A DNA stretch of 20,412 nucleotides from positions 1 to 20,412 of the forward strand of contig JAEWPN010000086.1 in the NCBI GenBank assembly GCA_023399455.1, in the 5' to 3' direction. A program made the position numbers and the translations under genes. This document shows positions 1 through 6,891 of the stretch, in pieces. The notes below the pieces were generated by a model. It was given only the letters and a program-made list of their open reading frames with translations. It ran no database searches and was not told where the DNA came from. How positions within the stretch are numbered: the first letter of the stretch is position 1; the number at the start of each line of letters is the position of its first letter. The stretch is from Bacillota bacterium. GTDB taxonomy: Bacteria > Bacillota > Clostridia > Lachnospirales > Lachnospiraceae.

Positions 1-930
1 CAACTTCAAAAAAGTGATAATAATAGTATTTTAAATAATAATAATTTTATATTTGATGAAATAGTCGATGCGATAGGAAATGTAAGTTATAATGATACGA
101 CAGGCGTTGTTACTATTTCTGAAAATGGTCTATATATGGTTGATTGGTGGGCGGCTATACAGGCAACTGCTGGTTCGCCCAGTGCTATCTTTAAATTGAT
201 TTCTGATAAGGGCCATGTATTTGATAGTAATTCATCAAATAAAACAGGCGTTATGAGTGGAATCGCTGTTTTCAATGTTGATGATGCCCCTATTAATTTT
301 TCATTAGTGAATCTTTCGAACTCAGCTGTATTTTTTCCTAATACGGTAATCTCTAAAGCCAATCTGCGGGTTTTTTCTTTAAATAGTGATATTGCTGATA
401 ACAGCCGCTGTTTTGCTTTAGATCAATTCGCACATGTTTTAGAGCAAATAGTCACAATATATCAAGGCGCATCCGTTAGCATTTTCTCTAACAGGCTTGC
501 CACAGTAACAGGAACGATCAACTCGCTTTACAAAGCACCGGATGCCGGAAGTATACCGCTGCTTATTCTGGGGGATGAGCAGGTTGCTTTTAATATCGAT
601 AAAATAGCAATCCTTTATTTTCCGAATAGCGTGTATGATGACTCGATAACTTATTTAAATCCACCGGATCCGTTTCCTCAAAACTGTGATACGGACCTTA
701 TAAGGAACATCTACAATTATGTTGCGGTTGGTGACAGCATATCGATTACTACCGGCCCGACTACCAGTGCTTCTGGTGATGTTTATATTAATGAATACGG
801 AATAATTGTTTTTGCAGATGATACTTCAATGATATTTGTAATGACACCGCATATTTTTTCAGTGGATGTAAATGATGAAGTTGCTGGTATGCAAAGAGAA
901 AACTCAATTTCAAATTCTTCTATTGTATAA
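1..930 (+). CDS. BclA/C1q-like surface (spore coat or exosporium type) protein, 5' end outside window
   Basis: The reading frame is open from base 1, so the protein starts upstream of the window; the first internal ATG at 136 has no good ribosome binding site and lies inside a domain. The visible 309 residues begin with an Asn-rich stretch, then a beta-rich module with the pattern YNDTTGVVTISENGLYMVDW, which resembles the TNF/C1q-like jelly-roll that ends BclA-type collagen-like exosporium proteins. After about residue 135 a second, hydrophobic beta-rich module follows (LDQFAHVLEQIVTIYQ to the end), of a kind I associate with clostridial spore-surface proteins. No Gly-X-Y repeat is visible in this part. 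The assignment to the spore surface is by resemblance only. The gene is AT-rich compared with the genes right of 3000. Convergent with the HTH pair at 1091-1555. Confidence 0.6.
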   Translation, partial: QLQKSDNNSILNNNNFIFDEIVDAIGNVSYNDTTGVVTISENGLYMVDWWAAIQATAGSPSAIFKLISDKGHVFDSNSSNKTGVMSGIAVFNVDDAPINFSLVNLSNSAVFFPNTVISKANLRVFSLNSDIADNSRCFALDQFAHVLEQIVTIYQGASVSIFSNRLATVTGTINSLYKAPDAGSIPLLILGDEQVAFNIDKIAILYFPNSVYDDSITYLNPPDPFPQNCDTDLIRNIYNYVAVGDSISITTGPTTSASGDVYINEYGIIVFADDTSMIFVMTPHIFSVDVNDEVAGMQRENSISNSSIV

Positions 931-984
931 GAGCATAAGCGACATCAAAGAGTCATGAGTCATGTAGCAAGAGCAAGTATCTGG

Positions 985-1020
985 GTGGACCTGTTTTGGC
1001 TGCTTTGTCAACAGGTCCAC
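985..1020. repeat. Perfect 11-bp inverted repeat (hairpin) between convergent genes
   Basis: GTGGACCTGTT at 985-995 is the exact reverse complement of AACAGGTCCAC at 1010-1020, separated by 14 bases. It lies between the stop of the surface-protein gene and the convergent HTH genes, where a bidirectional terminator would be expected. However, neither side carries a T-tract, so an intrinsic terminator is not proven; a protein-binding site or a remnant of an insertion sequence end are alternatives. Confidence 0.5.
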
Positions 1021-1090
1021 TTGAACGACTTCATTATAAATGTTCATTCATCAATTGGCAGGAACCCGTTTTCCCTCTTCTTACAACCTA

Positions 1091-1303
1091 TCATATCAAC
1101 GGCCTCTTACTATTTCTATCAATAAACCTAATATCAACATCACAATTCAAAAAGTCAGCAATACTTTCTATAAATGAAACTTTCATATCAGCCTTTAACC
1201 TTCTATTTATATTCTGTGGTGACTTATCCAACAAAAAAGCCAGCTGCCTTTCGTTTAATCTGCGTACCTTCAGTGCCTGTTTAATATACTCATACATATC
1301 CAT
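1091..1303 (-). CDS. Small Cro/C1-type HTH protein, second of a tandem pair
   Basis: A 70-residue protein made almost wholly of one helix-turn-helix domain: RQLAFLLDKSPQNINRRLK has the spacing of an XRE/Cro recognition helix pair, followed by an FIESIADFLNCDVDIRFIDR segment typical of small clostridial phage or mobile-element regulators. The ATG at 1301-1303 is preceded by AGGGGAA on the minus strand. It lies 42 bases downstream of a paralogous gene (1346-1555) and is probably co-transcribed with it. The two proteins align along nearly their full length, ending in similar CDV(D/Q) and (D/N)SK motifs. The target is unknown; autoregulation is plausible. Confidence 0.65.
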   Translation of the reverse strand: MDMYEYIKQALKVRRLNERQLAFLLDKSPQNINRRLKADMKVSFIESIADFLNCDVDIRFIDRNSKRPLI

Positions 1304-1345
1304 AACCTATTCCCCTTTTCCTTTCGTATCTCCAAATCCGCAATG

Positions 1346-1555
1346 TTAATCAAATATCTTTTTACTGTCTCTTGCTATGACCTGTACATCACATCCTAAT
1401 ATATCCAGCATTTCAATAAAATCATCTAATCCATAACTTCCGCGACTGATCTTGTTTCTAAACGATTGTGTCTGCATTCCCAGCTTGGCGGCCATCCATT
1501 CATAATCAACGCCACGCTCTAACATTAGCTGACCTATAACTTTTTTACTATTCAT
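1346..1555 (-). CDS. Small Cro/C1-type HTH protein, first of a tandem pair
   Basis: A 69-residue single-domain DNA-binding protein. Residues 20-40 (WMAAKLGMQTQSFRNKISRG) fit a helix-turn-helix, and the C-terminal FIEMLDILGCDVQVIARDSK matches the corresponding part of its downstream neighbour, so the two look like tandem duplicates. Start: ATG at 1553-1555, with CAGGAG ten bases upstream on the minus strand. A near-consensus promoter with direct repeats lies directly upstream, suggesting autorepression. Such small stand-alone HTH proteins are common in mobile or recently acquired regions; the AT-rich surroundings agree with that, but no integrase or transposase is visible. Confidence 0.65.
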   Translation of the reverse strand: MNSKKVIGQLMLERGVDYEWMAAKLGMQTQSFRNKISRGSYGLDDFIEMLDILGCDVQVIARDSKKIFD

Positions 1556-1575
1556 ATTAACATTCTCCTGTTAGT

Positions 1576-1609
1576 TTATAATTCTACTTATAATTCCGCT
1601 GTTTGTCAA
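1576..1609 (-). promoter_or_regulatory. SigA-type promoter with 9-bp direct repeats for the HTH pair
   Basis: On the minus strand TTGACA (bases 1609-1604) and TAGAAT (1586-1581) are separated by exactly 17 bases. The 9-mer TTATAATTC (plus strand) occurs twice, at 1576-1584 and 1588-1596, with a 12-base period; the first copy covers most of the -10 hexamer and the second lies in the spacer. This is a plausible operator for one of the encoded HTH proteins. The promoter is seen directly; the operator role is inferred. Confidence 0.7.
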
Positions 1610-1610
1610 A

Positions 1611-2015
1611 TCAGTATTGATTATATATATACTCACGAACTTCTATCAGACGGCTGAATCAGCTCAATTATGATTAAAAAAACCTGTCATAAGATTTATT
1701 CACCAGATGAATTGTACTACTAATAAAAGGAAGATAAAAAACAGTATAAAAATATAGAGATAAAGTAAAACTGAAATAAGAGTCTATAAACAAGACTTCT
1801 TAATTATTAATAAAATGTAAGCAGCCACACAAGCAACAAACAACAGACAGATCAGGAAGTATCATGAACCACCGCCAAACGGGACATAGTTAACGCTTTT
1901 GATTGTTAGTCATTCATTGAAAAATGCTAGTGGCTGCTTTTATGCATAAGTAATAAAACAAATTCGGCTTGCCAGAGGCAGAGGAGCTTGGAAGCACATG
2001 TTTATATTTAACTCA
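1611..2015. other. AT-rich intergenic stretch without a recognisable gene
   Basis: No reading frame with start signals is visible on either strand. Two structural features stand out. AAGCAGCCAC at 1819-1828 is matched by GTGGCTGCTT at 1930-1939, a perfect 10-bp inverted repeat enclosing 101 bases and followed on the plus strand by TTTAT, as if it were the closing stem of an RNA. Also AAGAGTCT and AGACTTCTT (about 1778-1801) form an imperfect hairpin followed by AT-rich sequence. I cannot match either to a known RNA family. Confidence 0.4.
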
Positions 2016-2047
2016 TATAATATTAGAAGTAAATTTATTCAGGAGAT
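2014..2047 (+). promoter_or_regulatory. Possible sporulation-type -10 and strong RBS for the ferritin-like gene
   Basis: CATATAATATT at 2014-2024 contains a perfect TATAAT (2016-2021) but no fitting SigA -35 at 16-18 bases. CATATAAT also resembles the -10 of mother-cell sporulation sigma factors (SigE CATACAAT; SigK CATANNNTA). The following AGGAGATGG (2041-2049) sets the TTG start at 2054. Which sigma factor is used cannot be decided from sequence alone. Confidence 0.35.
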
Positions 2048-2053
2048 GGTAAA

Positions 2054-2599
2054 TTGAATTATTATAGATATAACAACTATGGATATGGCATTAACAATCA
2101 GGAATTCCCTTACGTACCAGTGCTGGATATGTCTGCAACACAACAGCAGATTCAATCCGTCGGAATGTTCACATACCCCCAAAATCTTCAGAACGCTCTC
2201 GATTTAATCCAACAGGCACTCATAGGTGAAAATGAAGATAGGATGTTTTATAGCTGGTTGATAGAAAATGCTCCTTCGGATAAGGAAAAAGAAATAATCA
2301 GCGGTATTCGTGAAGCTGAAATTGGTCATTTTGAATTATTTAATCAGATATACAATGAGGTATCAGGTATGATGCCGCAACAAGCTCCAGGTGAACAGTT
2401 TACTCCGCCCGAGAATTATTGCGTTGGATTGGAAAACGCTATACTTAAAGAAGAAAATGCTGTACAGAAATATCGTGAAATCCTTTACGCCATGCAGAAT
2501 CGCGTGCATATCAATATGATGACAGAAATCATAACAGATGCAATCAGGCACGGCATGCTTTATAATTATCTTTATGCAAAAAATAGCTGTAAAGGATGA
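2054..2599 (+). CDS. Ferritin-like domain protein with Tyr/Asn-rich N-terminus
   Basis: A 181-residue protein starting at a TTG codon 7 bases after AGGAGA. The first about 20 residues are rich in Tyr and Asn, as in spore-coat-associated proteins. Residues 45-175 form a four-helix, ferritin/rubrerythrin-like domain of a type common in clostridia: E59 in helix 1, an E-x-x-H motif at E89-H92, E133/E134 in helix 3, and H166 in helix 4. The second E-x-x-H would need Glu at 163, but the sequence there is DAIRH, so Ala163 replaces the expected ligand; the di-iron site may be incomplete or a neighbour such as D162 may substitute. Probably a monocistronic gene, closed by a hairpin at 2626-2657. Function unknown; a spore-coat or metal/oxidant protection role is only a guess. 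Confidence 0.65.
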   Translation: MNYYRYNNYGYGINNQEFPYVPVLDMSATQQQIQSVGMFTYPQNLQNALDLIQQALIGENEDRMFYSWLIENAPSDKEKEIISGIREAEIGHFELFNQIYNEVSGMMPQQAPGEQFTPPENYCVGLENAILKEENAVQKYREILYAMQNRVHINMMTEIITDAIRHGMLYNYLYAKNSCKG

Positions 2600-2625
2600 T
2601 CCATTAAAATAATATCTAATATAAA

Positions 2626-2657
2626 TGGCTGGCAGGATCAAGGATGTTTGCCAGCCA
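2626..2657 (+). terminator. Hairpin after the ferritin-like gene
   Basis: TGGCTGGCA (2626-2634) pairs perfectly with TGCCAGCCA (2649-2657), with a 14-base loop, 27 bases after the stop codon. The following bases (AATCTATT) are only weakly T-rich, so termination may be inefficient or factor-aided. Confidence 0.5.
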
Positions 2658-2712
2658 AATCTATTAAATGAGATTATTGGATTCAAAAAGGTTTGATCAA
2701 GTGTAATCAAAA

Positions 2713-2751
2713 GCAATAAAAATCTGAAAACCTGTAATCAAGGCTTTCAGA
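2713..2751 (-). terminator. Intrinsic terminator of the tRNA-Thr gene
   Basis: On the minus strand TCTGAAAGCC and GGTTTTCAGA form a 10-bp stem (one G-T pair) around a 9-base loop, followed by TTTTTATT. It begins 13 bases after the tRNA 3' end. Confidence 0.8.
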
Positions 2752-2764
2752 CTATTATAAGACA

Positions 2765-2837
2765 AGCTGATGACGAGAATCGAACTCGTGACCTCCTCAC
2801 TACCAATGAGGTGCGCTACCGACTGTGCCACATCAGC
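2765..2837 (-). tRNA. tRNA-Thr (anticodon GGT)
   Basis: The minus strand folds as a cloverleaf. Acceptor stem GCTGATG pairs with CATCAGC. The D-arm is GCAC-AGTCGGTA-GCGC with one A-C mismatch. The anticodon stem CCTCA/TGAGG encloses loop TTGGTAG with anticodon GGT, reading ACC/ACU threonine codons. The T-arm is CACGAGTTCGATTCTCGT. The discriminator base is T and CCA is not encoded. The total is 73 nt. It is a lone tRNA with its own promoter and terminator. Its 3' end faces the AT-rich accessory segment. Confidence 0.92.
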
Positions 2838-2850
2838 AATACCGAAGGCT

Positions 2851-2879
2851 ATTGTATCATCTGAAGATAATTTTGTCAA
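2851..2879 (-). promoter_or_regulatory. SigA promoter of the tRNA-Thr gene
   Basis: On the minus strand TTGACA (2879-2874) and TACAAT (2856-2851) are separated by 17 bases, 14 bases upstream of the mature tRNA 5' end. Confidence 0.8.
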
Positions 2880-2971
2880 CGTGAAAATCCACCTTTTATT
2901 ATAAAAAATATCGGTAAATTTTTTCGGCCGGCAGTAAGAGGAATAACATGCTGAAAGTGAGCAGGTTAGTA

Positions 2972-3001
2972 TTGAAAAGAACAGCGGAATCGTAGTAAAA
3001 T
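2972..3001 (+). promoter_or_regulatory. Probable promoter for the carbonic-anhydrase-like operon
   Basis: TTGAAA (2972-2977) and TAAAAT (2996-3001) with an 18-base spacer, about 34 bases upstream of the chosen start codon. Confidence 0.5.
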
Positions 3002-3034
3002 AAGAATATGCTAAAAAGAGAAAAGAGGATTGTA

Positions 3035-3538
3035 ATGAAGGACGCAAAGATTCACGATAGCGTTTTTATCGCCGATGGTGCGGTTGTACTTGGCGATATA
3101 ACCGTTGGGGAAGGCTCCAGTATTTGGTTTAATTCCACCGTCAGAGCGGATAGGGATTGGATTGTAATCGAAAGCGGAAGCAATATACAAGATAATGCCG
3201 TAGTACATGTGGAAACCGGATTCCCGGTACACATAGGAAGGAACGTAACAGTTGGCCATGGCGCTATCGTGCATGGATGCACGGTGGAAGATAATACACT
3301 GATTGGTATGGGTGCCATTATTTTGAATGGGGCCAGAATAGGAAAGAATTGTATTATCGGGGCTGGAGCTTTAGTGCCGCAGAATATGGTTGTTCCAGAC
3401 AATTCCCTGATCATAGGATGTCCGGGGAAGATATTGCGCAAGGTGACGGAGGAGGAAGTACAGACTAATTTGCATAATGCGGCAGAATATGTAGAAGAAG
3501 GAAGAACCTATAAAAACGACAAAAATAAGGAGGATTAA
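3035..3538 (+). CDS. Gamma-class carbonic anhydrase family protein (left-handed beta-helix)
   Basis: The 167-residue protein is a hexapeptide-repeat left-handed beta-helix of the CamH/YrdA/PaaY type. All active-site positions are visible: R37 and D39 (VRADRD), Q52 and D53 (NIQDNAVVHVE), and the three zinc-binding histidines H58, H75 and H80 (GHGAIVHG). Repeats such as IGRNVTVG and IGKNCIIGAGA run through the domain, and a short C-terminal helix follows. The start at 3035 is preferred because AGAGGA lies 5-6 bases upstream; an in-frame ATG at 3008 lacks such a site. These proteins bind metal and some hydrate CO2; many have no proven activity. The next gene begins 3 bases after its stop, so the two are surely co-transcribed. 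Confidence 0.85.
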   Translation: MKDAKIHDSVFIADGAVVLGDITVGEGSSIWFNSTVRADRDWIVIESGSNIQDNAVVHVETGFPVHIGRNVTVGHGAIVHGCTVEDNTLIGMGAIILNGARIGKNCIIGAGALVPQNMVVPDNSLIIGCPGKILRKVTEEEVQTNLHNAAEYVEEGRTYKNDKNKED

Positions 3539-3541
3539 GGA

Positions 3542-3820
3542 ATGGATTTTTTTGAAAAAGTAGGAGAGACGGTTGTAACAGCGGGAAAGGATGTAGCGGA
3601 TAAAGCGAAGGATTTTGCAGAGATCGCCAATCTGAGAAGCCAGATCAATGCTTGTGAAGAGGTAATTAAGAAAAACTACACGGAAATCGGCAGACTGTAT
3701 TATGAGCAGTTTAAAGAAGCGGAGTACAATGAATTCGCAGAGCAGTGTACGGCTATTTCCAATGCGAAAAATGGAGTAGAAGCTCTGGAAAAGAAAATAC
3801 GCGATATTAAAGGCGTATAA
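3542..3820 (+). CDS. Conserved small helical protein of unknown function
   Basis: A 92-residue, highly charged and probably all-helical protein. The N-terminus MDFFEKVGETVVTAGKDVAD is amphipathic; the middle and C-terminus (LRSQINACEEVIKKNYTEIG, then VEALEKKIRDIKG) look like coiled coil. Related clostridial proteins often carry a C-terminal zinc ribbon after such a segment; here the protein stops before one and has just two non-paired cysteines. AGGAGG in the last codons of the preceding gene provides its ribosome binding site, so translation is likely coupled. Function unknown; association with the envelope or with the carbonic-anhydrase-like partner is speculative. Confidence 0.7.
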   Translation: MDFFEKVGETVVTAGKDVADKAKDFAEIANLRSQINACEEVIKKNYTEIGRLYYEQFKEAEYNEFAEQCTAISNAKNGVEALEKKIRDIKGV

Positions 3821-3892
3821 AAAGAGCACAGAAAGACCTATATAATAGTAATAGGAAATTATACATAAAGTTTTTTAAAGGAAACATATAAA

Positions 3893-3943
3893 GAAAGCAC
3901 CTTACGTAGTCAAATAGACCAATGTAAGATGCTTTCCTTTTTA
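3893..3943. terminator. Terminator between the convergent small-protein and PBP genes
   Basis: GAAAGCACCTTAC (3893-3905) pairs with GTAAGATGCTTTC (3924-3936) with one C-A mismatch, followed on the plus strand by a T-run at 3938-3943. On the minus strand the flank is TTTAT, weaker but sufficient for partial bidirectional use. Confidence 0.75.
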
Positions 3944-3977
3944 TTTATAGATTTTATTCATTAATTTTTACAGTTTA

Positions 3978-6689
3978 TTATTGCTGTGGCTGTTCTGACG
4001 TCTGCTGTTGTTCCGCCGCCTGCTGTGCAGCCTCTTGCTGTGCCGCCAGAGCTGCTTGCTGGGCCGCAATGTTACGCTGCTGTATTTCGCTTCGCTGCTG
4101 CTCTATAATGGCCTCGTAGCCGGGAGTAGCAAAGAATTCGGCATTGTGGGGACAGAGATTAATCTGGTTAGCCGGTACGGTCACCGTGGATACGCTTCCG
4201 TCGGGATTCGTTACCTGTGCAGTAGTAGCCGAACCGCTTTGTAAGGACACATCCTCTATAGGAGTGAGCTCCAGAACGCCTTCCACCTTAAACGGACAGA
4301 ATTCGGTAGCCGGTAAGGAGCTGTACTGGCAGATAGAGCCCTGGTAGTGAACATTGCAGCTTTCCGTGGGAACTGTGCCTTCTGCAAAATATTCTGTGGT
4401 CAAGGTAGCATCGCATAATCCCGGTATCGGCAATTTGCCGGATTTAGAACATACGGTTGCGGTTACGATGCCTGCGGGAACAGAAAAAGCTTCATTAGGC
4501 AAATCCGTATGGATTTCTGCCATAACCGATCTCCAAAGCTTTTTGGCAAGATTCTTTTCCTCACCGGTAAGCTTGGTGTTGTTATCGAAACCAGCCCATG
4601 TGGTAGCCGTATAGTAAGGAGTATAGCCTGCGAACCATACGTCGTTGTAGTCGGAGGTCGTTCCCGTCTTTCCGGCGATCGCCATGCCGCCGAAGTTAAC
4701 AGAACCGCCGGTACCTTTTGTAACAACGTCTACCATTGCATCCGTTAAGAGGAATGCGGTAGTTTCTTTAATCACCTGTTTGGTTTCAGGCTGAGTATTG
4801 TCCAAAATAACATTGCCGTCATGGTCTACCACCGTATTGTACAGTCTCGGCTTGATATAAACGCCATGATTTGCAATAGTAGCGTAGGCTGCATTCAGTT
4901 CTTCGTTCGTAACGCCTCTTGTAATACCGCCGAGAGCCAGAGATTGCACGATATCAGATTTCGTCTCGCCGCCGATGACTTCATTCTCCACAAGGCTAGT
5001 GAAGCCGAAGTTCTGCAGATAATCGAAGCCCAGACGGGGAGTGATCTGAGTCAAGGTTTTTACTGCAACGATATTCAGAGAGTCCTGAATACCTAAACGT
5101 AAAGAGCAAAGCCCGCGGTAGGCTTCGCCGTACCAGTTTCTTACGGGAGTGCCGTCCGCATAATTGAAGGGGGCATCATTTTGTATACTGGCCAGCGTTA
5201 GGCCTGCACTGTCAAGAGCCGGTGCGTAAGTAGATACGACCTTGAAAGTAGAGCCCGGCTGCCTTACCGTATCCGTAGCCCTGTTTAAAGTACGGCTTCC
5301 TTCCTTGGCACCTCGTCCGCCGACCAAAGCCACCACTACTCCGGTGCTCTGATCTTCTACGGTAAGGGACACCTGGGGCTGAGGCGTAAGATTAATCTTT
5401 TCGGCATATACTTCATCGCCTGTAACCATTACTGCTGCCTTATATTCTTCGATTGCCGCCAGCGCCTCTTCCTGAGAAGAATAAATGAGGTTGAATTTAA
5501 GGTTTGATTCCTTGAAATGTTCTTTGAACATTTCCGTGCTGTAATTCTCCATATCACCGTTCTTTTTTTCTACGGTCAGCTCGTAATTCAAATACCACTT
5601 AACATTTTCCGGATAATTCTCTGGATTGCTGAATACTTCATCGCAAATCTCCTGAATTTCAGGATCCTGCGTGGAGTAGATCTTTAAACCGCCGGAATAG
5701 AGCAGGGTATATGCCTGAGTTTCGTTGTAGCCGGCAGCCACTAAGTCTTCTAGCACATCGTCTGTCAAAGCATCCACAAAATATGTATTGACAGAAGTGT
5801 CTTCTACTTCCTTATTGGTGCTTTGGATGCGTGAATATACGTCGTCAGCCAAAGCAATATCGTATTCCGACTGATCGATATATCCCTGCTTCAGCATGTT
5901 GTTCAACACCTTTTCGCGCCTTACAGCATTCGCGTCCGGATGAGAAATGGGATTGAGACGGCTCGGATTCTGGGTAATGCTGGCAATGACCGCGCATTCG
6001 GATAAGGTCAAATTACTTACCGACTTATTGAAATAGCGCTGGGAAGCGGCCTGAACCCCGAGTGTATTCTGCCCCAAGTTAATGCTGTTCATATAATTTA
6101 AGATAATATCATCCTTAGTAGAAACCTTCTCCAGCTCCAAAGCGAGGTACTGCTCCTGAATCTTACGCTCCACCTTCTCTACGAAGCTATCCTCCGTTAC
6201 CCAGTCTGTAAATACGTTATTTTTCAGAAGCTGCTGGGTGATGGTACTGGCTCCCTCCGAAAAGGTGCCTGAAGTAATGCCTATGACGCCCGCACGAATA
6301 ATACCTTGGATGTCGATGCCGTTATGTTCATAGAAACGTTCGTCTTCTACCGATACGAAAGCGTGCGGCAGATATTCCGGAATCATGTCCATCGTGACCG
6401 GAATACGGTTCGAGTTTTCGGAAATCAGCTTAGAGATCTGATTGCCGTCAATATCATATACGAAAGTTGAAAAACCGGTTGGCTGCACATTGATGTTGCC
6501 AATATCAGGCGCGCTGTCAATAATTCCCCGAAAAACGCCTAGCCCTGCGCTCACCCCGATAATCGCTGCAGCAACGATAGCGATTATGATAACATTAAAA
6601 AACGTAAGTGCAAATTTTCTCCCCCACTTCGCAGATTTAGAATGGAGTGCCTTTTGTTTGTTACGGACACCCTTTTTTCCATAATTCAT
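3978..6689 (-). CDS. Class A penicillin-binding protein (PBP1A family)
   Basis: Bifunctional peptidoglycan synthase, 903 residues from the ATG at 6689; AAGGAGG 8 bases upstream decides this start over an in-frame one 45 bases earlier. Basic cytoplasmic tail, then a transmembrane helix at about 26-48. The glycosyltransferase (GT51) domain shows catalytic E115 in SVEDERFYEHNG and TITQQLLKN. The transpeptidase domain shows the Ser nucleophile in S480-TFK (SxxK), S537-LN (SxN) and K674-TG (KTG). Beyond it is a roughly 150-residue extension with six cysteines and then a Gln/Ala-rich tail (many QQAA repeats). Acts outside the membrane, polymerising lipid II and cross-linking stem peptides. Divergent from yigZ; a perfect TATAAT (minus, 6744-6739) lies upstream but its -35 is poor. 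Confidence 0.95.
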   Translation of the reverse strand: MNYGKKGVRNKQKALHSKSAKWGRKFALTFFNVIIIAIVAAAIIGVSAGLGVFRGIIDSAPDIGNINVQPTGFSTFVYDIDGNQISKLISENSNRIPVTMDMIPEYLPHAFVSVEDERFYEHNGIDIQGIIRAGVIGITSGTFSEGASTITQQLLKNNVFTDWVTEDSFVEKVERKIQEQYLALELEKVSTKDDIILNYMNSINLGQNTLGVQAASQRYFNKSVSNLTLSECAVIASITQNPSRLNPISHPDANAVRREKVLNNMLKQGYIDQSEYDIALADDVYSRIQSTNKEVEDTSVNTYFVDALTDDVLEDLVAAGYNETQAYTLLYSGGLKIYSTQDPEIQEICDEVFSNPENYPENVKWYLNYELTVEKKNGDMENYSTEMFKEHFKESNLKFNLIYSSQEEALAAIEEYKAAVMVTGDEVYAEKINLTPQPQVSLTVEDQSTGVVVALVGGRGAKEGSRTLNRATDTVRQPGSTFKVVSTYAPALDSAGLTLASIQNDAPFNYADGTPVRNWYGEAYRGLCSLRLGIQDSLNIVAVKTLTQITPRLGFDYLQNFGFTSLVENEVIGGETKSDIVQSLALGGITRGVTNEELNAAYATIANHGVYIKPRLYNTVVDHDGNVILDNTQPETKQVIKETTAFLLTDAMVDVVTKGTGGSVNFGGMAIAGKTGTTSDYNDVWFAGYTPYYTATTWAGFDNNTKLTGEEKNLAKKLWRSVMAEIHTDLPNEAFSVPAGIVTATVCSKSGKLPIPGLCDATLTTEYFAEGTVPTESCNVHYQGSICQYSSLPATEFCPFKVEGVLELTPIEDVSLQSGSATTAQVTNPDGSVSTVTVPANQINLCPHNAEFFATPGYEAIIEQQRSEIQQRNIAAQQAALAAQQEAAQQAAEQQQTSEQPQQ

Positions 6690-6891
6690 GAATTTTGCCT
6701 CCTTGAAGTGTGCATAATAAAGCACAACTAACATTACGATTATAACAAAGTATGGATGTTAAATAAAGTTTTTTTACCAATTAATTGCTTTATATTAAGA
6801 ATTGTTCACAATTAGATACACTTTTATTCCGTTTTGTGATAGAATGTATCGAATGTTTTGGTACATTAGACAAGTATGGAGCGAAGCAGCA

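Noticed and set aside
996..1349. 117-codon plus-strand frame
   Set aside because: Antisense to both HTH genes, starts inside the hairpin at 985-1020 and has no convincing start signal.
2380..2780. Second copy of the tRNA-Thr 3' end as an attachment site
   Set aside because: Only a short CGAGAAT match near 2410 inside the ferritin-like gene was found, too short to count as an att repeat.
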